Assembly (NCBI GenBank): GCA_049687015.1
Contig: JBAVIP010000058.1
Span: 1 to 59,129, forward strand
DNA: 59,129 nucleotides
Reading direction: 5' to 3'
DNA from: Methylotenera_A sp049687015
GTDB taxonomy: Bacteria; Pseudomonadota; Gammaproteobacteria; Burkholderiales; Methylophilaceae
This document shows positions 58,971 to 59,129 of this stretch, piece after piece. Each line of letters opens with the position of its first letter. Positions within the stretch are counted from its first letter, which is position 1. The translations under genes and the position numbers were made by a program. Under the pieces are notes generated by a model. It had not been told where the DNA came from. It ran no database searches and saw only the letters and a list, made by a program, of their open reading frames with translations.

Positions 58971-59129
58971 GTGTTTAAACCCATCGTTCATTACGACACT
59001 GTTACCGTTGAACATGCTGCCAAGTTCTTACAGTGTTCAACTCGCCGTGTCCGTTTTTTGCTCGCTAACAGTCGCTTATATGGCTACAAAGATGAAATGA
59101 AACCTACGCGGCCATGGAAGGTTTTATGG
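58971..59129 (+). CDS. helix-turn-helix DNA-binding protein (partial)
   Basis: An open frame of 53 codons running off the window, starting at GTG with AAAGGAA upstream. The sequence begins V/M-FKPIVHYDTVTVEHAA, then FLQCSTRRVRFLLANSRLYG. This fits an excisionase/MerR-type helix-turn-helix like small regulators in inoviruses. The ATG at 58969 is in another frame and gives only a 43-residue peptide. The rest of the prophage should continue to the right. Confidence 0.6.
   Translation, partial: MFKPIVHYDTVTVEHAAKFLQCSTRRVRFLLANSRLYGYKDEMKPTRPWKVLW

Larger units (their letters stand above)
57808..59129 (+). mobile_element. left end of a dif-integrated inovirus-like prophage (partial)
   Basis: Directly right of dif lie three co-directional small genes and a non-coding hairpin array. 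The combination is what a filamentous (inovirus-type) element or its satellite would carry at one end: a Xer-recombination activation factor homologue, a helix-turn-helix regulator and a stem-loop-rich intergenic region like an ssDNA origin/packaging signal. No structural, Rep or Zot gene is in view because the window ends. The right-hand dif copy should lie outside. Confidence 0.75.

Noticed and set aside
58274..58978. A 234-codon open frame through the prophage
   Set aside because: It overlaps the better-supported XafT-like gene in another frame and runs through the hairpin array. Its translation has no family character and it has no ribosome binding site.
58969..59100. A 43-codon frame starting at ATG beside the helix-turn-helix gene
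   Set aside because: Hydrophobic random-looking translation. The GTG frame two bases later has the same ribosome binding site and a clear helix-turn-helix pattern.

Overview
The window is a bacterial chromosome segment, most probably from a betaproteobacterium, perhaps near Methylophilaceae/Nitrosomonadales. That placement is inferred from gene content: BCAM0308-type protein, ElaB/YqjD-YqjE-YqjK set, smc-zipA-ligA order, msrPQ, and tRNA genes with encoded CCA ends. Nearly every base is coding.

Region 1 (1-25437) is a long stress and low-oxygen type island. It encodes a ribosome hibernation factor, a DksA/TraR zinc-finger protein, alcohol dehydrogenase, a CBS protein, a cyclopropane fatty acid synthase, acetate kinase plus phosphoketolase, universal stress proteins, two nitroreductase-family enzymes, a DUF302 protein, small cytochromes, a PAS kinase/FixJ-type regulator pair, YqjD/YqjE/YqjK-like envelope proteins, two phosphoribosyltransferases, a CbpA/CbpM co-chaperone pair, an alpha-glucan phosphorylase and a copper-type P-ATPase. 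Together they could run a fermentative energy route (glucan to sugar phosphate, phosphoketolase, acetyl phosphate, acetate plus ATP) while protecting ribosomes, membranes and proteins. The composition resembles the mycobacterial DosR dormancy regulon.

Region 2 (25525-38362) holds pagP, then an ArsR repressor divergent from an RND efflux operon (adaptor, pump, DUF2892 protein, TolC-like channel). A rhodanese lipoprotein, a DUF3365 haem protein and a sulfide:quinone oxidoreductase-like flavoprotein follow, suggesting reactive-sulfur handling. A signal-peptide-bearing isoaspartate methyltransferase and a membrane spermidine-synthase-like protein come next.

Region 3 (38486-46296) is a nine-gene leftward operon for fatty-acid modification: two CFA-type methyltransferases, a desaturase, a flavin oxidase, DUF1365, DUF2878, DUF1295, DUF6134 and a lipocalin broken by a one-base frameshift.

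Region 4 (46700-57764) is core genome: tRNA-Ala and tRNA-Glu with a clear promoter, queF, smc, zipA, ligA, a TPR protein, msrP-msrQ and a DoxX-family protein.

Region 5 (57780-59129) begins with a near-canonical dif site. Immediately beside it lies a module with a Xer-recombination-activation-factor-like gene (XafT/VC1465 family), a dense array of DNA hairpins resembling a filamentous-phage origin/packaging region, and the start of a small helix-turn-helix gene. I read this as the left end of an inovirus-like element integrated at dif; it runs off the window.
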